A stretch of 64,000 nt of DNA from Aequorivita iocasae (lineage in GTDB: Bacteria; Bacteroidota; Bacteroidia; Flavobacteriales; Flavobacteriaceae). The position numbers and the translations under genes were made by a program. The stretch's first letter is position 1. Each line of letters starts with the position of its first letter. Where the stretch lies: assembly GCF_016757735.1 (NCBI RefSeq), contig NZ_CP068439.1, positions 3,126,001 through 3,190,000 on the forward strand, in the 5' to 3' direction. The notes beneath the pieces were generated by a model. It searched no databases. It was not told where the DNA came from and was given only the letters and a program-made list of their open reading frames with translations. Shown here one piece after another: positions 7,461-14,950 of the stretch.

Positions 7461-9053
7461 TTAATTTTTGAAGATTGATCTCGCTTCTCTATAAACCCGT
7501 TCAAAGTTTTCTTCCAAATCCGCATCAGTATAATTATTTCTTTTGATAGGTAATCGTCTTTCTATTTTGGAAAGCTTGAATTGGACCTTTTTATCCTCTC
7601 CATCCGCAAAGGTTATAAACTCTCCCTGTTTAAGCCTAAAAAACACATCGGCTCTAATCTTTGACACCTCACGTTCCCCAGTAGTGATTCGGGTATCAAA
7701 ATTGAGGTTATGTCCTCGGTTCACACTTGTGGTTTCCTTTTTGACTATTTCAAAGAAACGTTCGTAATATTTGGCAGTGTCCGGGTCGTTTACCTTTCCG
7801 AAGAATTGATAGGACAAATTGCTTAAGATTGCCTTGCTCGCCTTGTCGCCATACATCATATCATTCTGGATTTTGTCCTGCATTACGTAAATGGTCGCAA
7901 TATCATAACTGCGCAATGTTGCAGGGATGCGGTGCATATTGAGCAATCGAATTGTGGGTGCTTCCTCCATCAACAGGAATGATGGTTTTGAATTCCGCAC
8001 ACTCATTTGTTTTGTTATCGTATGAATTATGGTTGCGATAATTGGCGAATAGGCCGTTTCATATTTTGGATTATTCACAACTGCTATTACGGTAGGCTTA
8101 TCTTGGCTATTGATATTGAGCGGTACATCATCAGCGGAAAGCACCATAAAAATACGTTTGGTGCTTATCTTTTTAAGCGCATTGGCCAACGTGCTTTTAA
8201 CCCCCGCGGTCTGTCTATCCGATTCCTTGCCACTGATAAAAGCGTCTGCCATTGCTCTGGACGTTGTATTTGAATTTAAAAATGCGGTTAGACTATCCGT
8301 GTCCAATAGCTGGTAAATGGCAATCAGATGTGGTAATGTGCAGTATTGGGGATAGGATGTACTCAGTTTCCAAATCAATCCTCCTATAAGTCCTTCTGCA
8401 GCATCATTGAAGAATTTACTCGTTCCCGTACTGCCAGATTCTTTCTGCTCCAATAGGTTTTCGATAAGCACCCTTGCTACTTCATTCACACTTTCCTCAT
8501 CCTGCATATATTGGGGCGCAATGGGGTTCACACGGTCAAAAATCTCATCAAAGGAGATGATCCGAAATTCTATCTGCTTTTTTTCAAACAATGGATATGC
8601 CATTTCGGTAATTTCAAAGTGCTTGTAATCGTGGATCAAGCCACAAAATGAGTGGGAACTGAAATGTGATAAAAAGTTGTAAACCACACTTTCCGTCTTC
8701 CCACTTCCAGCAGATCCAATGACGGAAGCTCCACGTTTGATATTGTTGATTTTAAACGGCCTTCCCTTTGTCTTAAAATGAACCTGGTATTTATCATGCA
8801 GGTTCCGTGATTGATTGCCTTTGTGAAGAAATACATAGCATACCGTATTTATCAAAAGTAGCGGACAAAATAAGGTAAGTAGATAAAATATGAAGTCTGA
8901 ATTCGTTTCAAAATAAAACAATATTGCAAAGCAGCTAATCAGTAGTACGACATTTATAAAAAAAGCAAATCGTGTCAGTTTAAACAGCGCATAGAAAAAA
9001 AAGCTTATACCAACAATCAATGTTATTATTACTGTTAAACTTGGTGTACCCAT
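7461..9053 (-). CDS. mobC: Type IV coupling protein MobC (TraG/TraD-like)
   Basis: This 530-residue protein has several hydrophobic segments in the first 80 residues (membrane anchor), then a VirD4/TraG-type ATPase. Its Walker A is GSAGSGKTES at 113-122, its Walker-B-like motif is FLLMEEAPTI, and downstream is the YVMQDKIQNDMMYG region typical of Bacteroidota MobC/TraG coupling proteins. It links the relaxase-DNA complex to the mating channel at the inner membrane and pumps DNA. It follows mobB after 4 bases in the mobilization operon. The protein is slightly shorter than average for the family but contains all expected motifs. Confidence 0.85.
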   Translation of the reverse strand: MGTPSLTVIITLIVGISFFFYALFKLTRFAFFINVVLLISCFAILFYFETNSDFIFYLLTLFCPLLLINTVCYVFLHKGNQSRNLHDKYQVHFKTKGRPFKINNIKRGASVIGSAGSGKTESVVYNFLSHFSSHSFCGLIHDYKHFEITEMAYPLFEKKQIEFRIISFDEIFDRVNPIAPQYMQDEESVNEVARVLIENLLEQKESGSTGTSKFFNDAAEGLIGGLIWKLSTSYPQYCTLPHLIAIYQLLDTDSLTAFLNSNTTSRAMADAFISGKESDRQTAGVKSTLANALKKISTKRIFMVLSADDVPLNINSQDKPTVIAVVNNPKYETAYSPIIATIIHTITKQMSVRNSKPSFLLMEEAPTIRLLNMHRIPATLRSYDIATIYVMQDKIQNDMMYGDKASKAILSNLSYQFFGKVNDPDTAKYYERFFEIVKKETTSVNRGHNLNFDTRITTGEREVSKIRADVFFRLKQGEFITFADGEDKKVQFKLSKIERRLPIKRNNYTDADLEENFERVYREARSIFKN

Positions 9054-9057
9054 AACT

Positions 9058-10107
9058 CTAAATTCCTATTGAACCCGATTTAATGGCCACTTCAACCCCC
9101 CTTTTTAAATATCGAATGGTTTTCAATGCAACTTGAACCTTATTGGTGGGAAGGCTTGCAATGGGCACACCCGATTTCCCAAGAATCTTAAAGGCTATGA
9201 CTTTTTGGCTTGCTGGCAGACCCAATAAAACTGAAAAATACAGCTTTGGATTTTTGATAAAATCCTTTTTCGATTGATAGGATTCGGCATAGTTACGTTT
9301 ATAACCAAAAGTGGCATCGAAAGTTTTTTCAGCTTTGGCAAAAAATGAGTCCCTATCGAAGCCACGCTTTACCATTTTTCCATTCATCATTACTTCTGAT
9401 GATCTATATTTACTTCCCGGTGAAAGGCTCACGGAATTGGAAGTATCCTTCCGACTGACTATGATGTGAATGTGGCTTTGGTTTCCCTCTTTCTGCATTC
9501 CCTGGACGATCCGTTTCCCATTTTGTTGGTGTGGCGCGCTGGCCTCAAGTTTAGCTATTTCTGATTTTAATTGTTTGATATTTCCAGTGAGCTGGCCGTT
9601 TTCTATCTTCCATAGCTCCTTTTTTAATTTAAGTATTTTGGTCGCGAAGGGTTGGTTCTCCCTCACCTGCCTATCCGTTCCCTTAAAGGTTCTTTGGTGT
9701 TCAATCTTCGCGAAGTATTTTATGTCATCAACGGTAATCGGTTTCCCATTTATCTCACGATTGAAGGAACTGGCGTAATCTTTCATTATGGCTCTGGTAT
9801 ATCGTTTCAAGTCCTCACTGCTATTCTGCAATTTTCTCAACTCATACTTACTTGGATTTATGGTAATCGAATAAAATTTGGGTTCCACTTTTTTGAGTTT
9901 TGCCGTATTGTTATCAATCTCTTTGATGACGTTTTCTGCACTGATTTCATCGCCATATTGATTGAAGAAATGTTCCATTCCTGCTTGTCCGTCAGGCAGG
10001 TCATCCTTTTCCAAACCTTGGTTTTCCTTCTCCAGATACTCTACAAATTCCGCAGCACTTTGTGCATAGGTCTTACCCAATTTCTGGGCTGTTATTGTGA
10101 TATACAT
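9058..10107 (-). CDS. mobB: Relaxase/mobilization protein MobB
   Basis: This 349-residue protein starts MYITITAQKLGKTY and has the conserved metal-binding motif SHIHIIVSR (H212, H214) expected in relaxases of Bacteroidota mobilizable and conjugative elements. It would nick oriT and lead the transferred strand. It is the middle gene of the BtgA-like/mobB/mobC operon, 11 bases after the upstream gene and 4 before mobC. One oddity is that residues 37-43 (LPDGQAG) are encoded by a 21-base palindrome at 9980-10000 that looks like an inserted dispersed repeat, kept in frame in a charged linker. The DUF5712/BtgB-type family name is from memory. Confidence 0.8.
   Translation of the reverse strand: MYITITAQKLGKTYAQSAAEFVEYLEKENQGLEKDDLPDGQAGMEHFFNQYGDEISAENVIKEIDNNTAKLKKVEPKFYSITINPSKYELRKLQNSSEDLKRYTRAIMKDYASSFNREINGKPITVDDIKYFAKIEHQRTFKGTDRQVRENQPFATKILKLKKELWKIENGQLTGNIKQLKSEIAKLEASAPHQQNGKRIVQGMQKEGNQSHIHIIVSRKDTSNSVSLSPGSKYRSSEVMMNGKMVKRGFDRDSFFAKAEKTFDATFGYKRNYAESYQSKKDFIKNPKLYFSVLLGLPASQKVIAFKILGKSGVPIASLPTNKVQVALKTIRYLKRGVEVAIKSGSIGI
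9980..10000. repeat. 21-bp palindromic repeat inside mobB
   Basis: The sequence has arms CCTGC.TG and CA.GCAGG around a TCCGT centre, an imperfect palindrome. In mobB it encodes LPDGQAG in a non-conserved linker. Short palindromes of this sort (CCTGCCTG/CAGGCAGG) are recurrent dispersed repeats in Bacteroidota genomes, to my knowledge. A second 21-bp palindrome of different sequence but the same length lies at 12452-12472. Whether this copy is mobile cannot be decided from one site. Confidence 0.5.
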
Positions 10108-10118
10108 TTATAATGGTT

Positions 10119-10517
10119 TTATAGTTCGTTATTGGTATGTTTCTTCTCTTGGAATCGTATTTCATTCTTTCTAATCGGAATCTCCTTTTCCAAAATGAGT
10201 GGCTTCTTGGTAGGTTCCAATTCTTCAAAAAGCGATTGCATCATTGCGACCGTAGGCTTGGTTTGGTTCTTTTCTATGTGCTTCATAATGGCAATGACCC
10301 CATTGATCCTTTTCTTTATCAAAGCTTCCAATGTCTGCATTTTAGGCCCGATGGATTCATTTGGCGAAATCCCGTTATCCTCAAAAAAGTCAAGCATCAG
10401 AAGCAAGGCCATTGACTGGGATTTGGACATTTTTTTGCAAAACCGTCTGAATTTAACAGCCACGATCGTCTTGATTTTCAAGGTCTCAAACCGTTCTTTT
10501 TCATATCCTTTATCCAT
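10119..10517 (-). CDS. BtgA/BfmA-family mobilization accessory protein
   Basis: Starting at the ATG at 10517, this gives 132 residues beginning MDKGYEKERFETLKIKTIVA; the open frame extends to 10661, but the upstream 48 residues are hydrophobic/basic, unlike the family, and overlap repeated DNA that looks regulatory. The segment FETLKIKTIVAVKFRRFCKKMSKSQSMALLLMLDFFEDNG matches BtgA/BfmA-type accessory proteins, small ribbon-helix-helix-like oriT-binding partners of the relaxase in Bacteroidota. The C-terminus is charged. It heads the mob operon, 11 bases before mobB. The function, relaxosome assembly and likely autoregulation, is by family analogy. Confidence 0.7.
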   Translation of the reverse strand: MDKGYEKERFETLKIKTIVAVKFRRFCKKMSKSQSMALLLMLDFFEDNGISPNESIGPKMQTLEALIKKRINGVIAIMKHIEKNQTKPTVAMMQSLFEELEPTKKPLILEKEIPIRKNEIRFQEKKHTNNEL

Positions 10518-10680
10518 TCTTTTTAGTAAAAAAATTTCCTGTTTTATTGCGCCGACGTGTGTTTTTAGTAAAAAATAATCCCGAAATCCAAATATTCGAA
10601 AAGGAATCAATTTCAACGGCTTGATTTTTAATTGTTTGCAAAACCACAAATATCGAAACATCGCGCCAGCGTGTTACCCT
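10518..10680. other. Candidate oriT/operator region upstream of the mob operon
   Basis: This stretch ahead of the BtgA-like start contains two copies of TTTTTAGTAAAAA (10520-10533 and 10562-10575, 42 bases apart) and two copies of GCGCCRRCGTGT (10549-10560 and 10663-10674, 114 bases apart). In Bacteroidota mobilizable elements oriT lies directly upstream of the mobA/btgA gene, and iterated sites there bind the accessory protein. No nic site could be assigned. The GCGTGT core also recurs at 4572, 11149 and 12605, so it may be a general feature of this element rather than a relaxosome site. Confidence 0.35.
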
Positions 10681-10861
10681 CTTGCTATTCCTTTTCGTCC
10701 AGCTCGCAGGACCAAAAAAAATACCATTACCTCTGAATGTAATGGCTTATTTACTGACTGAAATGAGATTTGAATTTTTTAAGATTTTAAAAATGAAATT
10801 TTGTAAGTATTACCAAAGAAGAAATAGAATTATTGAGAAAAATGGAATCCGCTTAAAAACA

Positions 10862-10887
10862 AAGACCCTTGAAAATTCAAAGGTCTT
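10862..10887. terminator. Hairpin with T-rich tail
   Basis: The arms AAGACC..TTGAA and TTCAA.GGTCTT form a 10- to 11-bp stem with a 2-base loop, followed on the plus strand by GTGCTTTTTTC. It lies between the mob operon head and the convergently placed 65-aa gene. I see no convincing gene in 10681-10909 besides this hairpin; a plus-strand frame there has no recognisable product. Confidence 0.5.
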
Positions 10888-10909
10888 GTGCTTTTTTCGT
10901 TTTTAAGAT

Positions 10910-11107
10910 TTAAATGACAAATACAACATCATAGCTGTAAAGATTTCGCTGTGCTTCCTCTTCCAGCATCGTATCAAAATCAATGTGATTTTCATCGGCG
11001 TACCTTCGGATATCATCCCCAAACCGTTCCTCGATTTCCTTTTTGGAGTTTTCAAGAAGTTGGTTTTGGGTCTCCTCGTTCAAGTTTGAATAATTAAGAT
11101 AAATCAT
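10910..11107 (-). CDS. Conserved small acidic protein of ICE (65 aa)
   Basis: This 65-residue protein, MIYLNYSNLNEETQNQLLE..., is helical and acidic and ends in a short hydrophobic strand (YSYDVVFVI). I recognise the pattern IYLNY.NLNEETQ..LL..SK..(V/I)E..FG as a small hypothetical protein repeatedly found in Bacteroidota conjugative elements. It lies between the mob operon and the DUF6876 gene, all on the minus strand, 18 bases after that gene. No function can be stated. Confidence 0.65.
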   Translation of the reverse strand: MIYLNYSNLNEETQNQLLENSKKEIEERFGDDIRRYADENHIDFDTMLEEEAQRNLYSYDVVFVI

Positions 11108-11125
11108 AGCTTACATTTTAAAATC

Positions 11126-11551
11126 TTAATATTCACTTGGCAACAAGAGCGTGTTATCGATAAAATAAAGCCGGAGTTCATCCAATGGAAAATCCGTTGC
11201 CCTGTATTTATGGGTTTCCAAAATAGTTCCATTTCCATCGCCATAAGTGATGGTCGCCTCGCAACCCATTTTTTGCTGTTCCTCTTCCGGTAACCTTTTA
11301 AAATCAATGGTTATAAAATAGCTTTTCTTTAGTAAACTTTTAGCAATTATAGAAGTATCCGTGACCAACCAAAAACATTCAGCGGCTTCCACCAAATACT
11401 TAATTCCGTTGGTAAATCGGGTGCGTGTCAGTGGGATTTGATAGAACATATCCGTTCCAGAAAAATGTTGCAATCCCTGTTTTATTTCGTTAACTTGTGC
11501 TTTACTCATTCGCGAGTATTTATTTTGGTATTCGTGAATCTGTGATTTCAT
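11126..11551 (-). CDS. DUF6876-like ICE protein (141 aa)
   Basis: This is a 141-residue protein with the conserved run GLQHFSGTDMFYQIPLTRTRFTNGIKYLVEAAECFWLVTD, recognised as a DUF6876-type protein common in Bacteroidota plasmids and ICEs, where it is usually encoded near ssb and antirestriction-like genes. It has a mixed alpha/beta composition, with no signal peptide and no membrane segment. The gene lies 79 bases downstream of ssb, across a hairpin, on the same strand. Its role is unknown; maintenance or establishment in a new host is a guess based on neighbours. Confidence 0.7.
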   Translation of the reverse strand: MKSQIHEYQNKYSRMSKAQVNEIKQGLQHFSGTDMFYQIPLTRTRFTNGIKYLVEAAECFWLVTDTSIIAKSLLKKSYFITIDFKRLPEEEQQKMGCEATITYGDGNGTILETHKYRATDFPLDELRLYFIDNTLLLPSEY

Positions 11552-11582
11552 TGTTGAATTTTTTTAGAAGTTAATAATGAAT

Positions 11583-11616
11583 AAGAGGGCGCTACTTTCG
11601 ACGGGAACGCCCTCTT
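11583..11616 (-). terminator. Hairpin between ssb and DUF6876 gene
   Basis: A perfect 9-bp stem (AAGAGGGCG / CGCCCTCTT) with a 16-base loop lies 15 bases after the ssb stop on the minus strand. There is no long T tract, so it may attenuate or protect mRNA rather than fully terminate. Confidence 0.5.
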
Positions 11617-11630
11617 AAATTTTACCGCTG

Positions 11631-11984
11631 TTATTCAGCGTTTGTGTTGTCCTTGGTTCCGAGCAACAGGATTTCATCTGCTACCACTTCGGTAACATAT
11701 CTTTTCTCCCCTTTTTCGGTCTCATAGGATCGGGAGGTCAATTTGCCCTCAATGGCAACTTCCTTTCCCTTGCCCACGTATTTCTCAACGATTTCGGCAA
11801 TCTTGCCCCAGGCAACAATATTGTGCCATTGGGTATTCTGCTCTTTCTCGCCATTGGAATTCTTATAGAACTCATTGGTTGCAAGTGAAAAATTTGCGAC
11901 TTTCCTGCCGCTCTCAAGGGTCTTGGTCTCGGGGGCATTGCCCACGTTCCCGATCAGATGTACTTTGTTTCTAAGTGTACTCAT
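11631..11984 (-). CDS. ssb: Single-stranded DNA-binding protein
   Basis: This 117-residue protein has the OB-fold SSB signature: MSTLRNKVHLIGNVGNAPE at the start, VANFSLATNE, WHNIVAWGKIAEIVEKYVGKG and EGKLTSRSYE. It coats single-stranded DNA; on an ICE it protects the transferred strand. The acidic C-terminal tip of chromosomal SSB (DDDIPF) is missing: the protein ends TKDNTNAE, as often seen for SSBs of mobile elements, so it probably does not recruit the host's SSB partners in the usual way. It is the last recognisable backbone gene of the ICE before the non-coding stretch. Confidence 0.92.
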   Translation of the reverse strand: MSTLRNKVHLIGNVGNAPETKTLESGRKVANFSLATNEFYKNSNGEKEQNTQWHNIVAWGKIAEIVEKYVGKGKEVAIEGKLTSRSYETEKGEKRYVTEVVADEILLLGTKDNTNAE

Positions 11985-12013
11985 GATTGAAAAATTAAAG
12001 ATTGATTAAAATT

Positions 12014-12034
12014 CCGTCCGAACCCTTCGGACGG
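12014..12034. terminator. Short hairpin between 43-codon frame and ssb
   Basis: The perfect arms CCGTCCGAA/TTCGGACGG with a 3-base loop form a very stable hairpin in the 5' leader region of ssb and just after the stop of a small minus-strand frame. The plus side continues into a T-rich tract at 12041-12053. It may end transcription from the small frame, or act in the ssb leader. Confidence 0.45.
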
Positions 12035-12041
12035 TTAGCGT

Positions 12042-12173
12042 TTATTTTTTTTTAAGTGATTTACTTATTATATCCAGAGCGTTTTCCTTTTTTTGTTTTT
12101 TTAACTTTGTTCCCGCTTCCCTTTTATTGATTTTGTAAGATTCCATAATTTTCGTTTTAGATTTACTTCCCAT
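12042..12173 (-). CDS. Possible small basic protein (43 aa)
   Basis: This is a 43-codon frame, MGSKSKTKIMESYKINKREA and on, extremely Lys-rich and ending in KSLKKK. The same frame remains open upstream past 12240 without a start codon, so this may be the 3' remnant of a longer gene or simply AT-rich non-coding DNA. It is oriented with ssb and followed by a strong hairpin. I do not recognise it. Confidence is low because length and composition alone cannot distinguish it from chance. Confidence 0.3.
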   Translation of the reverse strand: MGSKSKTKIMESYKINKREAGTKLKKQKKENALDIISKSLKKK

Positions 12174-12451
12174 AGAGCCGTCGCTGTTACCTTTTTTTGT
12201 TGCCGGTACATTTTCAATATTTGGAATTAATAAGGACTTATAAAAGGGAGCCCGCGACCGGTTATGCAGTCCGTTTAACTTCCAAATGTTGGTTCTTTGC
12301 CATCAAAAAAAGGTAGGGACAGTGGCGGCATGGGAAGTTTTCTAAAGAATGTATGTGAAATACAAAACCAAGGGAAGTGGGAACAAATGCAAAGTATGGA
12401 AATTCCGAATAGGCGGACTCAGTTCCCGATTTGTGGCTGGAATGTAGCCTT

Positions 12452-12472
12452 CCCTCCCAGCCTGCGGGAGGG
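12452..12472. repeat. 21-bp palindrome (CCCTCCC/GGGAGGG)
   Basis: The 7-bp perfect arms CCCTCCC and GGGAGGG surround AGCCTGC. It resembles the REP-like short palindromes of Bacteroidota and is the same length as the one inside mobB, though different in sequence. Confidence 0.45.
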
Positions 12473-12899
12473 TCAGCGCAATGGAGGGCAAAAATTGGGG
12501 ACGGTGTCCAAGATAATTGTAGTGAAGCTCTTTTCCCGGAATGGAGCCTTCGCGGAATGTAGGGGAATGGGCTGAACGGCAAATAGAAATGGCTAATTTA
12601 AAAAGCGTGTGCAGAACGGACTGAATTCATTAGAAATAAACGGAAAAAGTTGAATCATCTCGCCGCTTGGAGCCAAAGGAAATAAATTCTGCGGGAGACC
12701 AATAACCCCAGTAATATTATCCATTGTTCACCATAGCAATATTTAAAATTGTATCACCTACTTCCTCATTCATTAATTGCTTCTATAATTTTTTATTTCA
12801 TATTGTTTTTAAATTAACTTTAATAATAGTCAAAAGACGACAAAAGTAAATCAGAAAAAAATGTGGGATAATTCCTTAAATTAATTAATAAAAACAATC

Positions 12900-12922
12900 A
12901 AATGTTAAGGAATTTAACATTT
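12900..12922. promoter_or_regulatory. Palindromic operator candidate upstream of the secretion operon
   Basis: The perfect 9-bp arms AAATGTTAA / TTAACATTT are separated by GGAAT. The centre is 43 bases before the ATG of the first gene of the type II secretion-like operon, a suitable position for a dimeric regulator or for a promoter-overlapping operator. No RpoD-type TAnnTTTG box is clear nearby. The assignment is positional only. Confidence 0.4.
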
Positions 12923-12953
12923 AAAACAATATATTTAAGCCCAAAAAGTAAAT

Positions 12954-13718
12954 ATGTCTCTTAAATCGAAGACCCGCATTTTAATATTAATTGGTTGTAT
13001 AATTTTAAGTGTGGGATTCAATATGGATCCTATACAAAAAAAAGTTATTCGGACAAAAGAATACGATATTCATTTTTATGTCTCCCTAAAAGATAGGATA
13101 ACAAAAAAAGATAAGGAGTATTTCTGGTACAAAACCGGCGAAATACACAATTCTTTTGGTGGTGCAGCTGGGGAACTTTTACATCTTGGATATGTAAAAT
13201 ACTATGCGGGCAATAATCTTGCTGAAAAGGGAGAGTTCGAATACGGACTGAAGACCGGCATTTGGAAAAGATGGTATTCAAATGGTTCACTTATGGAAGA
13301 AAGCAGATGGGTAGACGGGGAAAAATATGGCCCTTATCATTATTATAATGAAAATGGTGAACTTATGACCCAAGGGAAGTATCGGAACAATATTAAAACG
13401 GATATCTGGATTGACATAAAATCAAAAGACACTACCTGGTATAGAAATGGTGAGCCGTTCAAAGATCATCCTCGCGTTGTAAGAAAACGTTTGGACTCTA
13501 TAAATGGCAAAGAAAGTCTCCTAAAACGGATTTTTGGTAAAAGGGATAGTACAATCGTTGGAAAAAAAGAGGGCTTTTTCGGGAGGATATTTAAGAAAAA
13601 AGATAGCGCAAAGAATTCGAAACTTACACCTGATCCAAAAGAAAAGAAAAATAAGAATACTTCCATATTAAAAAGAATTTTTGGAAAAAAGGAAAGGGCT
13701 ACGGACAAAAATAATTAG
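12954..13718 (+). CDS. MORN-like (YwqK-type) repeat protein, first gene of secretion operon
   Basis: This 254-residue protein has a hydrophobic N-terminal anchor or signal (residues 8-22) and then toxin_YwqK/MORN_2-like strand repeats (GEFEYGLKTGIWKRWYSNGSLMEESRWVDGEKYGPYHYYNENGEL). Its charged tail contains three similar basic-hydrophobic motifs: LLKRIFGKRDS, FFGRIFKKKDS and ILKRIFGKKER. The tail is Lys-rich and probably disordered between motifs. It is the first gene of the long plus-strand operon, 8 bases before the next. The triplicated motif suggests a multivalent docking element, perhaps to membrane or a cytoplasmic partner; that is inference. The protein is not a known T2SS component. 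Confidence 0.6.
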   Translation: MSLKSKTRILILIGCIILSVGFNMDPIQKKVIRTKEYDIHFYVSLKDRITKKDKEYFWYKTGEIHNSFGGAAGELLHLGYVKYYAGNNLAEKGEFEYGLKTGIWKRWYSNGSLMEESRWVDGEKYGPYHYYNENGELMTQGKYRNNIKTDIWIDIKSKDTTWYRNGEPFKDHPRVVRKRLDSINGKESLLKRIFGKRDSTIVGKKEGFFGRIFKKKDSAKNSKLTPDPKEKKNKNTSILKRIFGKKERATDKNN

Positions 13719-13726
13719 GTATTAAA

Positions 13727-14950
13727 ATGTTAAAAGCAGCATCTTTAATCTATGCAATATTTATTGCTCTACTGATTGGAATTTTATGCTATTCTATCGT
13801 GTTGATGTTTTCAGTACAATTGAATATTGATAACCATTTTGATACAAAACAGGACCTACTAAACAATAATAGGTCCGCCGTGGAGTATTTTAAGGCCCAT
13901 TATCAGGAGATGGACGCGAAGACAAGTGTTACTATATTTCCGCAGGCTAACAATATAGAGACAAGTTTTGAGATCAGTCCATGGGGATTGTTTAAAAAGG
14001 TTAAGATATCCAGTTTTATCAAGAAAGATTCGATAAGCCAAATATTTCTAACTGGTGAACGACATATTAGCTCTTCACCGGCAATTTACTTAAGGGATAA
14101 TGATACCGAACTTAAAATTTCAGGGAAAACAGAAATCCAGGGTGATCTCTACATCTCGGATTATGGTCTAAAAAAAACTACAATTACGGGCAACAGCGGA
14201 TTTTATGAACCCATTTTCCACGGCAATATATTCAAATCAGAAAAGGTGCTACCCCCAGTAGCTAAATATGAAATTAAGCAGCCGGAATATTCTGAGCTTT
14301 TACTGCTGGAGGATATACATGAAAGTTTCGTAATAAATGCTTTCGACAAAAAAACGAAGATTATTGAAGCTAATGGAATTTTAGAAAACATCGAATTAAA
14401 AGGAAATATAATCCTTCGCTCACAAGATACTCTCACCATAATGCCATCGGCACATATGGAAGACATTATAATAGAAGCACCCAAAGTTATTTTCACTGCC
14501 GGTACCCAAGGAAGTGCACAAGTTTTTTCTACCCACGAAATCCTTGTTGGGGAAAACGTAAAACTATTCTATCCCTCAATACTAGTGGTAAATTCGAATG
14601 ATTTTCCAACTGGACGAAAAAACGTAACCATTGGTAAAAATTCAATCGTGGAGGGCGCTATATTACTGTATGGAGATGGAATAGTAGATGAGGAAAAAAA
14701 CAAAATTATATTGGAAATTGATTCTATGGTTACGGGTGATATTTACTGCGATGGGATGTGCTCCATATATGGAAAAATACGTGGAAGCGTTTTTACTTCC
14801 TCTTTTTTACATAAAACTGAAATAACCGAATATAAAAATCTAATCTTTAACGGTACAGTCCTTAGCACTGAGGTGCCTGATTTTTTTTTCCAAGTACCCT
14901 TAATGGATCGTTTTAAAAGCATGGAACCGTTAATAATAAAAAAAGTATGA
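13727..14950 (+). CDS. Inner-membrane-anchored beta-solenoid-like protein of secretion operon
   Basis: This 407-residue protein has one N-terminal transmembrane helix (about residues 7-30) and a long extracytoplasmic part rich in short beta repeats (TELKISGKTEIQGDLYISDYG..., GILENIELKGNIILRSQDTLTIMP, NVTIGKNSIVEGAILLYGDG, MVTGDIYCDGMCSIYGKIRGSVF), as in beta-helical or bactofilin-like proteins. Its N-terminus (MLKAASLIYAIFIALLIGI) resembles minor-pilin-like anchors, without the usual Glu at +5. It overlaps the first pilin gene by 4 bases. A minor tip or platform component is plausible. I do not recognise a family. Confidence 0.55.
   Translation: MLKAASLIYAIFIALLIGILCYSIVLMFSVQLNIDNHFDTKQDLLNNNRSAVEYFKAHYQEMDAKTSVTIFPQANNIETSFEISPWGLFKKVKISSFIKKDSISQIFLTGERHISSSPAIYLRDNDTELKISGKTEIQGDLYISDYGLKKTTITGNSGFYEPIFHGNIFKSEKVLPPVAKYEIKQPEYSELLLLEDIHESFVINAFDKKTKIIEANGILENIELKGNIILRSQDTLTIMPSAHMEDIIIEAPKVIFTAGTQGSAQVFSTHEILVGENVKLFYPSILVVNSNDFPTGRKNVTIGKNSIVEGAILLYGDGIVDEEKNKIILEIDSMVTGDIYCDGMCSIYGKIRGSVFTSSFLHKTEITEYKNLIFNGTVLSTEVPDFFFQVPLMDRFKSMEPLIIKKV

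Larger units (their letters stand above)
12174..12953. other. Non-coding stretch at the ICE/secretion-locus junction
   Basis: No credible gene is seen here. From 12262 to about 12625 the DNA is less AT-rich than its flanks and is bracketed by 9-bp inverted repeats CAGTCCGTT (12267-12275) and AACGGACTG (12615-12623). It contains a 21-bp palindrome (CCCTCCC...GGGAGGG, 12452-12472). A minus-strand frame of 106 codons in it has Cys/His/Pro-rich composition typical of spurious frames. After 12700 the DNA is plain AT-rich, ending in a palindrome at 12900-12922 before the secretion operon. It may hold a structured RNA or a degenerate mobile element. Confidence 0.5.

Noticed and set aside
9652-10113. 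Plus-strand 153-codon frame antisense to mobB
   Set aside because: Shadow of mobB; no recognisable domain, no supporting context.
10682-10906. Plus-strand 74-codon frame ending near the hairpin at 10862
   Set aside because: Phe/Lys-rich AT-driven composition, passes through the hairpin, no family recognised.
12262-12582. Minus-strand 106-codon frame
   Set aside because: Pro/His/Ser/Cys-rich, no domain, overlaps a palindrome and inverted-repeat region; judged non-coding.
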